A stretch of DNA of 47,731 nucleotides, from positions 1 through 47,731 of the forward strand of contig CAJUEG010000011.1 in assembly GCA_910584835.1 (NCBI GenBank), written 5' to 3'. Origin of the DNA: an uncultured Oscillospiraceae bacterium. Its GTDB lineage: Bacteria > Bacillota > Clostridia > Oscillospirales > Oscillospiraceae. Below, in pieces: positions 1 through 7,921 of this stretch. The notes beneath the pieces are model-generated. The model saw only the letters and a program-made list of their open reading frames with translations, was not told where the DNA came from and did not search any database. Within the stretch, counting starts at the first letter, position 1; each line of letters starts with the position of its first letter. The position numbers were made by a program, and so were the translations under genes.

Positions 1-1442
1 CCATGATCACCGAGCGCAGCGACTGGTGCATCTCCCGCCAGCGGGTGTGGGGCGTGCCCATCCCGGTGTTCTACTGCGACGGCTGCGGCGAGGCCATTGT
101 CACCCCCGAGACCATTTCCCACGTGGCGGACCTGTTCCGCCAGCACGGCTCCAACGTGTGGTTTGACAAGACGGCGGACGAGCTGGTCCCCGCCGGATTT
201 AAATGCCCCAAGTGCGGCAAGGCCCATTTCTCCAAGGAAAACGACATCATGGACGTGTGGTTCGACTCCGGCTCCACCTGGGCCGCCGTGGCCGACCAGC
301 GGCCCAACCTCCAGTACCCCGCCGACGTGTACCTGGAGGGGGGCGACCAATACCGGGGCTGGTTCCAGTCCTCCATGCTCACCTCCATCGCCTGCAATGG
401 CATCGCCCCCTACAAGCAGATCATCACCCACGGCTGGACGGTGGACGGCGAGGGCAAGGCCATGCACAAGTCCCTGGGCAACGCTGTGGCCCCCGACGAG
501 GTGATTAAGGACTACGGCGCGGATATGCTCCGCCTGTGGGTTTCCTCCGCCGACTACACCCAGGACATGCGCATCTCCAAGGAGATCATGAAGCAGCTCA
601 GCCAGGCGTACCTGAAGATCCGCAACACCGCCCGGTACATGCTGGGCAACCTGGACGGCTTCGACCCCAACCATGCTGTGGCCGTAAGGGACATGCTGGA
701 TTTGGACAAGTGGGCCGTGGCGGCGTTCAACGACCTGGTGAAGGCCGTCCGGGCGGGCTATGACGCCTACGAGTTCCACACCGTCTACCGGGCCATCTAC
801 AACTTCTGCGTGGTGGAGATGTCCAACTTCTACCTGGACATCATCAAGGACCGGCTGTACTGCGGGGACGATGCGGGCCGCGCCTCCGCCCAGTCCGCGC
901 TGTACCTCATTGTGGACGGCATGACCCGGATGCTGGCCCCCATTCTGGCCTTCACCAGCCAGGAGATCTGGACGGCCATGCCCCACAAGGCCGGGGACGA
1001 CCCCGAGTGCGTGCTGTTCAACGACATCCCGGACTACGACCTGGCGCTGGCGCTGGGCGAAAAGGAGACTGAACGCTGGGAGAGCGTCATTGCCCTGCGC
1101 AATGACGTAAACAAGGCTCTGGAACTGGCCCGGGAGAGCGGCATCAAGAAAAATCAGGATGCCGCCCTGCACCTGTCCTTTACCCCTGAGAGCTGGGAGC
1201 GTTTCCAGGCTATGGGGATGAGCGAGGCCGACCTGGCGGCCGTCTGCATTGTGTCCCAGGTAACTGCCAGGCAGGAGACGGCCAACGGCTTCGCAGGGGA
1301 GAATTTCCCGGGTGTGGCAGTGGCGGTCTCCCCGGCCGAAGGCCCCAAGTGCCCCCGCTGCTGGAACCACGACGAGCACATCGGCGCCCCCGGCCACCAC
1401 GCCGAGCTGTGCGGCCGCTGCGCCAAGGTGCTGGGTGTGTAA
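1..1442 (+). CDS. ileS: Isoleucyl-tRNA synthetase, C-terminal part (5' end outside window)
   Basis: Class I aminoacyl-tRNA synthetase that charges tRNA-Ile in the cytoplasm. The visible 479 residues contain the second half of the Rossmann catalytic domain, including the signature-2 loop read as AMHKSLGN (family norm KMSKS, with His replacing the first Ser), then the anticodon-binding helical domain (WVSSADYTQDMRIS onward). The C-terminal zinc finger shows four cysteines in CPRCW and LCGRC contexts near the stop. The reading frame is open to the window edge, so the start lies upstream. A strong hairpin follows about 75 bases after the stop. Confidence 0.97.
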   Translation, partial: MITERSDWCISRQRVWGVPIPVFYCDGCGEAIVTPETISHVADLFRQHGSNVWFDKTADELVPAGFKCPKCGKAHFSKENDIMDVWFDSGSTWAAVADQRPNLQYPADVYLEGGDQYRGWFQSSMLTSIACNGIAPYKQIITHGWTVDGEGKAMHKSLGNAVAPDEVIKDYGADMLRLWVSSADYTQDMRISKEIMKQLSQAYLKIRNTARYMLGNLDGFDPNHAVAVRDMLDLDKWAVAAFNDLVKAVRAGYDAYEFHTVYRAIYNFCVVEMSNFYLDIIKDRLYCGDDAGRASAQSALYLIVDGMTRMLAPILAFTSQEIWTAMPHKAGDDPECVLFNDIPDYDLALALGEKETERWESVIALRNDVNKALELARESGIKKNQDAALHLSFTPESWERFQAMGMSEADLAAVCIVSQVTARQETANGFAGENFPGVAVAVSPAEGPKCPRCWNHDEHIGAPGHHAELCGRCAKVLGV

Positions 1443-1515
1443 ACAAACAGAACCGCCCTCTCCGGGCGGCGTTTGCGGCCCGCCCGCGGGCGGACCCCTG
1501 ACTTCGGCAGCAGAA

Positions 1516-1554
1516 AGCCTCCCTCCCCCAATGGGGGAAGGAGGCTCTTCTTTT
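1516..1554. terminator. Rho-independent terminator after ileS
   Basis: A 14-bp near-perfect stem (1516-1529 with 1533-1546, one mismatch, ATG-containing loop) is followed on the plus strand by TCTTCTTTT. It lies between convergent ileS and the serpin gene and could stop transcription from both sides. Confidence 0.8.
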
Positions 1555-3184
1555 ACCCGTTTGGCTGGTTCACCACCCCGGTAAACAGCGGCAGGCCGCT
1601 GTCCCCGGTGATTACAAACAGGAAGGGCCGGTCCAGGGTAAAGTCCACCTCGTCCTCCGGCGGCATGGCCCCGCCGCACTCCATTATCAGGACGGTGTAA
1701 GCCGCCGCCTCGCAGCCCTCCTCGTCCACCTTCACCCGGGCGGCGTGCTTGGCCTGGGAGACGTAGATGGGCTCGTCGGTGGACGCCCCCAGGGGGTCGA
1801 AGTTGGAGACGGTGTAGTCAAACACGTCGGTGACGCCCAGCGCCTTCAGCCCGTCGATCAGGTCCAGGTCGGAGGACACGTCGAACCTGGGCATGGACAG
1901 GTTGATGTTGAGGAATTTCTGCCCGGTCCAGCCCTCCCGCGTCATATTGCCCTTGTCGTCGTACTGGTCATACTTGGGGGAGAGGAGGAAGTCCATGGCC
2001 TCGCCGCTCTTCAGCAGCCCGTCCACAGAGTATTCCTCGTCGGGGAGGATCAGCCACATGGAGCCGCCCCGCTGGAATTGGAGCTGGACGGCGGTGAAAT
2101 TGTCCCCCCAGTAAAAGCTGCCCTCCAGGGTGCGGCGCATGAACTCCGTGTCCACGTCGCCGGACGGGGCGTGGAAGGTGTCGGTCTCGGTGCGCTCCTT
2201 GCTGAACTCATCGCTCCAGGCCGCCTTGAAGTAGATGGTGGAGGCCAGGGCCAGCACCGTGTCCGGGCTCATCTCCAGGCCGTTGGCCTGCTCCTGCAAA
2301 AGGCCGTTGGTCTGCGCGTTGAGCCAGTCCCGCAGGGCCTGGTTGTACTCCTCCGAGCCCATTCTGCCGGAGAAGGAGGAGGCAAAGTAAGCCTTGGCCA
2401 GGGTGTCCAGGGTCTGCCGGCTGTAGGTCATGCCGTCCCGCAGCCACAGGGAGTTGGCCAGCAGGGAAGTGACCACTCCGTCGTCCCGGTAGTTGTCCAG
2501 CCACAGGGAGTTGGCCCGCTCCCGCAGGGCCTCAATGGAGTCCACCTGCAACAGGTCCAAAATCTGTGCCCGGGAGTTGTCCCCGGCGGTCTCCGCCAGC
2601 ATGGCCAGGGCCATATAGACGTTGATGGGGGAGTAGATCCGGTTTTCCTCTCCGGCCCCGGCCAGGAACTGGGCGCTGGTGGAGGCGATGAAGCTGTCCA
2701 TCAGCCCCGTGTAGTCCGTGCCCGAGCGCAGGGCCTTGCGGCTCTCCGACCAGGCGTCGTAGGCCTCGCTGTAGGCGTCGCTGGCCTTTTTCCAGGCGTC
2801 CTCACCGTCGCCCACATCGGCGAAAAAGTCCTCATCCTTAGGGTACGGGGCCATCTCCGGCACGTCCGCCAGGGCCAGGGCGCAGGTCTCGTAGGATGCG
2901 GGCACGCCGTTGGGGCCGCAGGTCTCCCCATTCGCCGGCATGATCCGGGGCTGGGGCCCGTCGGGGCCGCTCTCCGGCGCCGGTTCGTTGTAGCCGGCCA
3001 GCTGCATGGGCTGGCTCCCCTGCCTGGGCCACATGGCGATCCCTCCGATCACGGCCGCCGCCAGCACCGCCGCCACCGCCCCCATCCAGCGGGAGTAGGG
3101 GCGGCGCACCCCGGGCCGGGCGGCCTTTTCCTTTAAGTCCTCGGGGGCGTGGATGCCCTCGTTTGCCTGTTGATAACGTTTCAA
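1553..3184 (-). CDS. Membrane-anchored serpin, coupled to an ECF sigma factor; candidate anti-sigma/sensor
   Basis: A 543-residue protein with three parts. A basic N-terminal tail of about 31 residues (KRYQQANEGIHAPEDLKEKA) comes first, then one transmembrane segment at about 32-51 (WMGAVAAVLAAAVIGG). An acidic linker leads to a complete serpin fold from about residue 165. Serpin marks are the IYSPINVYMALAML region, the hinge DEEGCEAAAYT and the signature DRPFLFVITGDSGLPLFTG at the end. The hinge resembles inhibitory serpins, but P14 is Cys and P9 is Tyr by my alignment. The TTG start at 3184 is chosen because AAGGAGG lies 7 bases upstream and the codon overlaps the sigma stop (TTGA); longer forms would run through the sigma gene. 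The topology (short cytoplasmic tail, one helix, outer domain) is that of single-pass anti-sigma factors. The serpin call is firm; the anti-sigma role is inference. Confidence 0.9.
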   Translation of the reverse strand: MKRYQQANEGIHAPEDLKEKAARPGVRRPYSRWMGAVAAVLAAAVIGGIAMWPRQGSQPMQLAGYNEPAPESGPDGPQPRIMPANGETCGPNGVPASYETCALALADVPEMAPYPKDEDFFADVGDGEDAWKKASDAYSEAYDAWSESRKALRSGTDYTGLMDSFIASTSAQFLAGAGEENRIYSPINVYMALAMLAETAGDNSRAQILDLLQVDSIEALRERANSLWLDNYRDDGVVTSLLANSLWLRDGMTYSRQTLDTLAKAYFASSFSGRMGSEEYNQALRDWLNAQTNGLLQEQANGLEMSPDTVLALASTIYFKAAWSDEFSKERTETDTFHAPSGDVDTEFMRRTLEGSFYWGDNFTAVQLQFQRGGSMWLILPDEEYSVDGLLKSGEAMDFLLSPKYDQYDDKGNMTREGWTGQKFLNINLSMPRFDVSSDLDLIDGLKALGVTDVFDYTVSNFDPLGASTDEPIYVSQAKHAARVKVDEEGCEAAAYTVLIMECGGAMPPEDEVDFTLDRPFLFVITGDSGLPLFTGVVNQPNG

Positions 3185-3651
3185 AGCTCTACCTCCTTCA
3201 GCATGTCCCGCAGAAGGGCCCGCCCCCGGCTGAGCTGGGATTTGACGGTGCCCTCCGGCACATCCAGCGTCTGGGCCATTTCGGCCACCGACAGGCCCTC
3301 GAAGTAGTGCAGGTGAATGACGGCCCGGTATTTCCCGGGCAGGGCGAGCACCGCGCTGTACACCTCGCGGTAGTCGTCCTCCACCCCCACCTCCTCGGCA
3401 GTCTCCAAGGGGACAATGCGCTTTCGCCAGGGGGAGGACACCAGGCTCTTGCAGCGGTTCACCGTGCACCGAATGAGCCACGCCTTGCGGTATTCGTCGC
3501 TGTGAAACCTCTCCTCATGGCGGAAATAACGCAGAAACACCTCCTGAAACACGTCCTCCGCGTCGGGGACGCTGGCGGTGCGGGCCAGGGCGAGACGGTA
3601 TACCATATCCCCCCAGCGTTCCACCACCTGGGTGCGCTGCTCCTGTGTCAA
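3181..3651 (-). CDS. ECF-type RNA polymerase sigma factor
   Basis: A 156-residue sigma-70 family protein with only regions 2 and 4, as in extracytoplasmic-function sigmas. Region 2 is seen in VYRLALARTASVPDAEDVFQ and FLRYFR; region 4 is seen in LPGKYRAVIHLHYFEGLSVA and VPEGTVKSQLSRGRALL (helix-turn-helix). The start is TTG at 3651 behind GGGAGG. The stop overlaps the TTG of the serpin gene by 4 bases, so the two are translated together and probably form one regulatory unit. I found no convincing ECF-type promoter in the 160 bases upstream. Confidence 0.92.
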   Translation of the reverse strand: MTQEQRTQVVERWGDMVYRLALARTASVPDAEDVFQEVFLRYFRHEERFHSDEYRKAWLIRCTVNRCKSLVSSPWRKRIVPLETAEEVGVEDDYREVYSAVLALPGKYRAVIHLHYFEGLSVAEMAQTLDVPEGTVKSQLSRGRALLRDMLKEVEL

Positions 3652-3780
3652 GGCTATCGCCTCCCTTCCTGGGCCGCGCCTGCGGCCCTCCTCCCATGCC
3701 TCGGCCGCGGCCTGGGGCGGTTTTGCCTGTCATCTATAACACCCCCGGACGGGGCCGCCGGTTGCGCTTTGGATAAAAAA

Positions 3781-3803
3781 ACCGCCGCTGGGCGGCGGTT
3801 TTT
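3781..3803. terminator. Bidirectional terminator between the sigma and ricT genes
   Basis: An 8-bp GC-rich stem (3781-3788 with 3792-3799, 3-base loop) is flanked by a run of A on the left and T on the right. It therefore reads as an intrinsic terminator on both strands; on the minus strand it closes the ricT operon. Confidence 0.85.
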
Positions 3804-3813
3804 CCATGCTTTG

Positions 3814-5037
3814 TCAGCTTTGCCCCTCCTGTCCGCCGCCCGGCCTGCGCCGGTGGTGGGGACGGTAACGGCGCTTGTGGTTTTGGCTTTGCGCTCCGTT
3901 TCCCGCCCCTGCGGGCTGGCCGCCCTCCTGGGCCGCCCCCTTGGGCTGGGACTGCTTTTGTGCCTTGGGCTGGGCCGCCTTTTCCTGCTTGGGCTGGCCC
4001 TGGGGGCTGTTCTTCCCGTGGCCCCGGTTCCGCCGCCCGCCCTGCCGCTGGCCGTCGCCGGGCTGCTGCTTCTGGCCGCCGTCACTCAGATAGCGCTCCA
4101 GCACCTGGTTCAGGTCGGAGGGGCCCTCCAGCTTCCGCCCGCCGCGCAGCTGCTCCCCCTCCTGGGTGCGCAGCTTTTCCAGCTCCCCCTTGGGGGGCGG
4201 CTCATAGCCCTCGGGCCTGCGGCCCTTGCCGGGGCGGACCACCCGGATCTCATCCGTCAGGTAACTTTTGGGCTGCTCGGAGGAGTCCTCCAGCCGCACC
4301 TTCACCTGCTCCCGCAGCAGGTTGACCGACGACACCGTCCCCACCCCGTTGGGACACTCCACGAAGGACTCCTGCTTGGGGCAGCGCTTCACCGCGTCCT
4401 CATAGGCCCCCTGCTCGTACTTGAGGCAGCACATCAGCCGCCCGCAGGTGCCGGAGATCTTGGTGGGGTTGAGGGACAGGTTCTGGGTCTTGGCCATTTT
4501 GATGGACACGGGCTGGAACTCGTCCAAAAACTGGGAGCAGCAGAAGGGCTTCCCGCAGATGCCGAACCCCCCCAGCATGCGGGCCTCGTCCCGCACGCCG
4601 ATCTGCCGCAGCTCGATGCGGGCCCGGAACACCCCCGCCAGGTCCTTCACCAGCGCCCGGAAGTCCACCCGGCCGTCGGAGGTGAAGAAGAACAGAATCT
4701 TGCTGCCGTCGAAGCTGTACTCCACCTGGACCAGCTTCATGTCCAGCCCATGGCGCTCCACCAGCTGCTGGCAGGTGCGCAGGGCCTCCTTCTCCTTGCC
4801 CCGGTTCTCCCGGACCTGGCGCTCGTCCCGCTCGTTGGCCAGCCGCACCACCGGGCGCAGGGGCTGCACCACCGCGCCGTCCTCCACCATGGTGTTGCGT
4901 TTGACGCAGGCGCCGTATTCCAGCCCCTTGCCCGTCTCCACGATGACGCTCTGCCCCTCGGCCACAGTGAGGCCCGCGGGGTCGAAATAGTATTGCTTGC
5001 CGCCCGGCCGGAACCGGACGCTGATGATCTCCGTCAT
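3814..5037 (-). CDS. ricT: RicT/YaaT-like PSP1-domain protein (Y-complex subunit) with a long basic tail
   Basis: A 407-residue PSP1-family protein. In Bacillus subtilis, RicT (YaaT) works with RicA and RicF, binds Fe-S clusters and promotes RNase Y-dependent mRNA maturation as well as development. The cysteine-rich core is visible: FGICGKPFCCSQF, then GTCGRLMCCLKYE and KRCPKQ. The conserved part ends near residue 290. After it comes a low-complexity tail rich in Gln, Gly, Lys and Arg, ending in an RRYRPHHRRR-type patch, which looks nucleic-acid binding and makes this protein much longer than the roughly 275-residue Bacillus version. The ATG at 5037 matches the family start (MTEIISVRFRPGGKQYYF). 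It lies downstream of holB in the usual Firmicutes order. Confidence 0.9.
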   Translation of the reverse strand: MTEIISVRFRPGGKQYYFDPAGLTVAEGQSVIVETGKGLEYGACVKRNTMVEDGAVVQPLRPVVRLANERDERQVRENRGKEKEALRTCQQLVERHGLDMKLVQVEYSFDGSKILFFFTSDGRVDFRALVKDLAGVFRARIELRQIGVRDEARMLGGFGICGKPFCCSQFLDEFQPVSIKMAKTQNLSLNPTKISGTCGRLMCCLKYEQGAYEDAVKRCPKQESFVECPNGVGTVSSVNLLREQVKVRLEDSSEQPKSYLTDEIRVVRPGKGRRPEGYEPPPKGELEKLRTQEGEQLRGGRKLEGPSDLNQVLERYLSDGGQKQQPGDGQRQGGRRNRGHGKNSPQGQPKQEKAAQPKAQKQSQPKGAAQEGGQPAGAGNGAQSQNHKRRYRPHHRRRPGGGQEGQS

Positions 5038-5054
5038 AAAGGGTATCCTCCGTA

Positions 5055-5801
5055 TTAAAATAATTGGGCCAGAAGCCACCCCAGGGTCAGCCCCGCGTTG
5101 GGGCGGAACACCGCGTTCTCCCGGCAGGTCTTGAGAGCCCGGAGCACCTGCGCGCCCCGCCGGGGATTTTGGGCCAGCCGCCGGGACGCCTGGTTCTCCG
5201 CCTCCAGCAGCAGGGCGGAGAGCTGGTCCGGCTTGGGCTTGTCCAGCTCCAGCTCCACCAGCGCCCGGGCCACCGACAGCTCGTCCCCGTCCATCAGAAG
5301 CTCCGCCAGGGCGGAGGCCCGCTCCAAAAGCGCCGGGTCCGGGGCGGCCTCCCCCGGGGGCAGGGCGAGGGGCTCGCACCGGGAGCGCACCGTGTCCAGC
5401 AGCAGCCCCGGCCGGGCTGCCAGCAGCAGAAAGGCGACATAGGCCGGGCCCTCCTCCAGCACCTTCAGCAGGGCGTTCTGGGCGGCGGGATTCATGGCGT
5501 CCGCCGGGTCGATGATATAGACCTTGCGCGCGCCCTCGTTGGGACGGATGTAGGCGTCGGCGCGCAGGGCGCGGATCTGGTCCACCGTGATCTCCCGCTT
5601 GTCCGGGGCGGGGGAGGTCCGCCACACATCCGGGTGGGTGTGCGCCGCCGCCTTCCGGCAGGGGCCGCACCGCCCGCAGGGAGGGCGTTCTCCCCGGCAC
5701 AGGTAGGCCGCCGTCATCCGGTCCGCCAGCCCGGCGCGCTCTTCCCCGCTCCCCCCGGCGATGAGGTAGGCGTGGGACAGGGGATTGGGCAGCTCTATCA
5801 T
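5055..5801 (-). CDS. holB: DNA polymerase III delta-prime subunit
   Basis: A 248-residue clamp-loader subunit that helps load the sliding clamp during replication. Visible features are LSHAYLIAGG at the P-loop position (degenerate, as in delta-prime), a zinc-type cluster CGRCGPC, DQIRALRADAYIRPNEGARK, the helix NPAAQNALLKVLEEGP and the VRSRCEPL arginine-finger motif. It is shorter than typical HolB (about 330 residues), with a reduced C-terminal collar domain. The ATG overlaps the darA stop by 4 bases (ATGA), showing translational coupling. Confidence 0.9.
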   Translation of the reverse strand: MIELPNPLSHAYLIAGGSGEERAGLADRMTAAYLCRGERPPCGRCGPCRKAAAHTHPDVWRTSPAPDKREITVDQIRALRADAYIRPNEGARKVYIIDPADAMNPAAQNALLKVLEEGPAYVAFLLLAARPGLLLDTVRSRCEPLALPPGEAAPDPALLERASALAELLMDGDELSVARALVELELDKPKPDQLSALLLEAENQASRRLAQNPRRGAQVLRALKTCRENAVFRPNAGLTLGWLLAQLF

Positions 5802-6121
5802 AACCGCTCGAACCGCTCCACGTCCACCACGAACAGGGTGGCCCCGCCCACGGTGACCTCCACCGGCATGACGGGCATGAAGCCGTAGCTCATCTCGGTC
5901 AGGGCGGGCACCATCTGCCTGCGGCTGTGGGAGTAGCGGTGGATCAGGTCGATGACCTCCTGCACCTTCTCCTCCTCCACGCCGATGAGCAGCGTGACAT
6001 TTCCCGCCAGCAGGAAGCCGCCGGTGGTGGACAGCCGGGTGGAGGAAAAACCGCTCTTGGCCAGGTTCTGGGTGACGGCCCCCGCGTCGTCGTGGTTGAC
6101 AATGGCGATAATCAGCTTCAT
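5798..6121 (-). CDS. darA: Cyclic-di-AMP receptor PII-like protein DarA/PstA (YaaQ)
   Basis: A 107-residue PII-like trimer protein that binds the second messenger c-di-AMP in Firmicutes; its downstream target is unknown. The sequence shows the family pattern: MKLIIAIVNHDDAGAV, then STTGGFLLAGNVTLLIGVE (the glycine-rich nucleotide-binding stretch) and a C-terminal GGATLFVVDVERFERL. It heads the darA-holB-ricT string. In Bacillus, tmk precedes and yaaR follows this gene; both are missing here. Confidence 0.93.
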   Translation of the reverse strand: MKLIIAIVNHDDAGAVTQNLAKSGFSSTRLSTTGGFLLAGNVTLLIGVEEEKVQEVIDLIHRYSHSRRQMVPALTEMSYGFMPVMPVEVTVGGATLFVVDVERFERL

Positions 6122-6125
6122 CCCT

Positions 6126-7448
6126 TCACTCCCCTTTCAGGATCACGTCGCAGTACTCCTTATTATATCCTATTTCCCGCAAATAGGCCAGATGTTTTTT
6201 TTCGATCCGCTCCCCGGGGGCGATCACCGGCACGCCGGGGGGATAGGGCGCGATCTGGCAGGCGGCAACCCGCCCCTCGCTCTCCCGCAGCTCCACCCGC
6301 TCCCGGGGGGCGAACAGGGCCTGCCGGGGGGAGAGGACGGCCCGGGGCGGCTCCGGCGGGGCCGGAACCGGGGCGCAGGGGCCGGCCGGCCCCGCCTCCT
6401 CCAGCGCCCGCTCCAGGCGGTCAAACTCCGCTGCCCCGTCGGCGCAGGTGAGTATGCACACCACGTGGCCCGCGTCCGCCATCTCGGGGTATACCCCCCG
6501 CTCCCGCAGGGCGCGGGCCAGGGCAAACCCGTCGGGGCTGGTGAGGGTGAGCCGGGCGGGGTCGAGCCGGAGGCCGTCCCGCTCCCCCAGGGCGGGCCAG
6601 CGCTCGCGAAGCCCCCCCACAAGCCGGGCGGTCTCCCGGTAGCGGGCCGCGCCCTCTCCCTCCATGTAGTCCCGCGCCCCGTCCAGGGCGGCCATGAGCA
6701 CGTAGGACGGCGACGAGCTGCCATACACCGACCCCCAGCGCTGGAGCTGGGACAGGGGAAAGCCGTTGGCGAAGAGCAGGGCGGACTGCCCCGGGGCGGG
6801 GAGGGTTTTGTGGGCGGACATGACCACCGCGTCGGCGGCCTGATAGCCGGCATAGCCCAAAAAGGGCAGGTGAGCACCGTGGGCGCCGTCCACCAGGAGC
6901 TTTGCCCCATGGGCGCGGCACACCGCCGCAATGGCGGGGATATCCGACAACACGCCGTAATAGGTAGGCGAGGTTATACTAACCGTTTTTATTTCAGGGC
7001 GCTCCGCCAGGGTTTTTTCCACCGTTTCCGGCTCCATGGGCCCGGCCACCCCCTCCGGCCCCATCCAGGGCCGGGGGAGGAACACCGGCTCCAGGTCCAG
7101 CAGGGCCAGGGCGTTGAACTGGGAGCGGTGGCTTCCCCGGTCCAGGGCGACGGCCCCGCCCGCCCCGGCCAGCAGGGCCAGCCCCGCGTGGATGCCCTGG
7201 GTGGAGCCCCCGGTGAGGAACAGGCAGGCGTCAAAGCCAAACCGCGCCGCCCACAGCCCCTCCGCCGCCCGGATGGCGTCCGGCCCGTCCCCGAACAGGT
7301 CGCCGGTGGCGCCGTTCTCGGTGAAATCAATGGCGGACGGCCAGGCCAGTCCTCCCGGCAGGGGGGTCCCGTGGTGGCCGGGCATATCCAGCCGCAGGGG
7401 GCGGGTTTCCGCCAGCGCCCGCAGGCTGTCGTACAGCGGGGCGGGCAC
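6126..7448 (-). CDS. Orn/Lys/Arg decarboxylase-family PLP enzyme (YaaO-like)
   Basis: A 440-residue fold-type-I PLP enzyme of the ornithine/lysine/arginine decarboxylase class. It shows the N-terminal LDMPGHHGT and DFTENGATGDL motifs, FLTGGSTQGIHAGL (cofactor phosphate region), DRGSHRSQFNALAL, VDGAHGAHLPF (Asp/His at the PLP ring) and the Schiff-base lysine in VVMSAHKTLPAPGQSALL. The substrate cannot be told from sequence. In Bacillus, yaaO sits just before tmk-darA, so the neighbourhood is conserved. The GTG start at 7448 lies 3 bases after the Nudix stop. It is slightly short for the family. Confidence 0.88.
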   Translation of the reverse strand: MPAPLYDSLRALAETRPLRLDMPGHHGTPLPGGLAWPSAIDFTENGATGDLFGDGPDAIRAAEGLWAARFGFDACLFLTGGSTQGIHAGLALLAGAGGAVALDRGSHRSQFNALALLDLEPVFLPRPWMGPEGVAGPMEPETVEKTLAERPEIKTVSITSPTYYGVLSDIPAIAAVCRAHGAKLLVDGAHGAHLPFLGYAGYQAADAVVMSAHKTLPAPGQSALLFANGFPLSQLQRWGSVYGSSSPSYVLMAALDGARDYMEGEGAARYRETARLVGGLRERWPALGERDGLRLDPARLTLTSPDGFALARALRERGVYPEMADAGHVVCILTCADGAAEFDRLERALEEAGPAGPCAPVPAPPEPPRAVLSPRQALFAPRERVELRESEGRVAACQIAPYPPGVPVIAPGERIEKKHLAYLREIGYNKEYCDVILKGE

Positions 7449-7451
7449 GGC

Positions 7452-7859
7452 TCAGCCCCGCTCCAAAAAGGCCCGGGCCTTTTGGAGGACCTCCCGGTCG
7501 GAGGGGTGGGTCAGCAGCTCCGCCGCCTCCTCAAAGGAGAGGAACCGGGCGTCCGCCACCTCCTCTGGCTGGCAGACGACGTCCCCGCCCCGGGCCCGGC
7601 CCAGGAAGAACACCACGTCCTTGGTGACGCCGGGCCGGGGGGAGTAGGCGATCACCTCCCGGAAGCCGTCCACAAAGTCCACCGCCAGGCCGGTCTCCTC
7701 CCGGATCTCCCGCACAGCGGTCTCGTGTTCCGTCTCGTCCCCCTCCACGTGGCCCTTGCACAGGGTGGTGTGGCCCAGGGTGCTTTTCAAGACCAGATAA
7801 TAACGCTGGGCATTTTTCTCGCGGAATATAACCGCTCCGCAGCTTTTTTCCTGTTTCAT
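7452..7859 (-). CDS. Nudix hydrolase (Ap4A-type)
   Basis: A 135-residue Nudix protein. The box at about 36-58 reads GHVEGDETEHETAVREIREE followed by TGL, matching G-x5-E-x7-REUxEExGU, which binds catalytic metal. The N-terminal KSCGAVIFREKNAQRYYLVL resembles asymmetric diadenosine-tetraphosphate hydrolases, but the substrate is inferred only. The ATG at 7859 follows AAGGAGG. It is the first gene of the run leading into the decarboxylase-like gene and darA. Confidence 0.88.
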   Translation of the reverse strand: MKQEKSCGAVIFREKNAQRYYLVLKSTLGHTTLCKGHVEGDETEHETAVREIREETGLAVDFVDGFREVIAYSPRPGVTKDVVFFLGRARGGDVVCQPEEVADARFLSFEEAAELLTHPSDREVLQKARAFLERG

Positions 7860-7921
7860 GGCTTCCTCCTTACAGGTCCCCGCGCCCTTTGCGCGGGATT
7901 GCCTTCGGCGCGCCCGCCGCT

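Noticed and set aside
3185..3481. Longer N-terminal extension of the serpin frame
   Set aside because: It overlaps most of the sigma gene in another frame, has Gly/Ala/Arg-rich shadow composition, and the TTG at 3184 has a strong ribosome site.
3652..3780. ECF-type promoter upstream of the sigma/serpin pair
   Set aside because: An AACC-like -35 and a TATAGA-like -10 can be picked out, but the match is too weak to claim autoregulation.
5038..5700. Longer N-terminal extension of ricT
   Set aside because: It lies inside holB in a different frame; the family start is the ATG at 5037.
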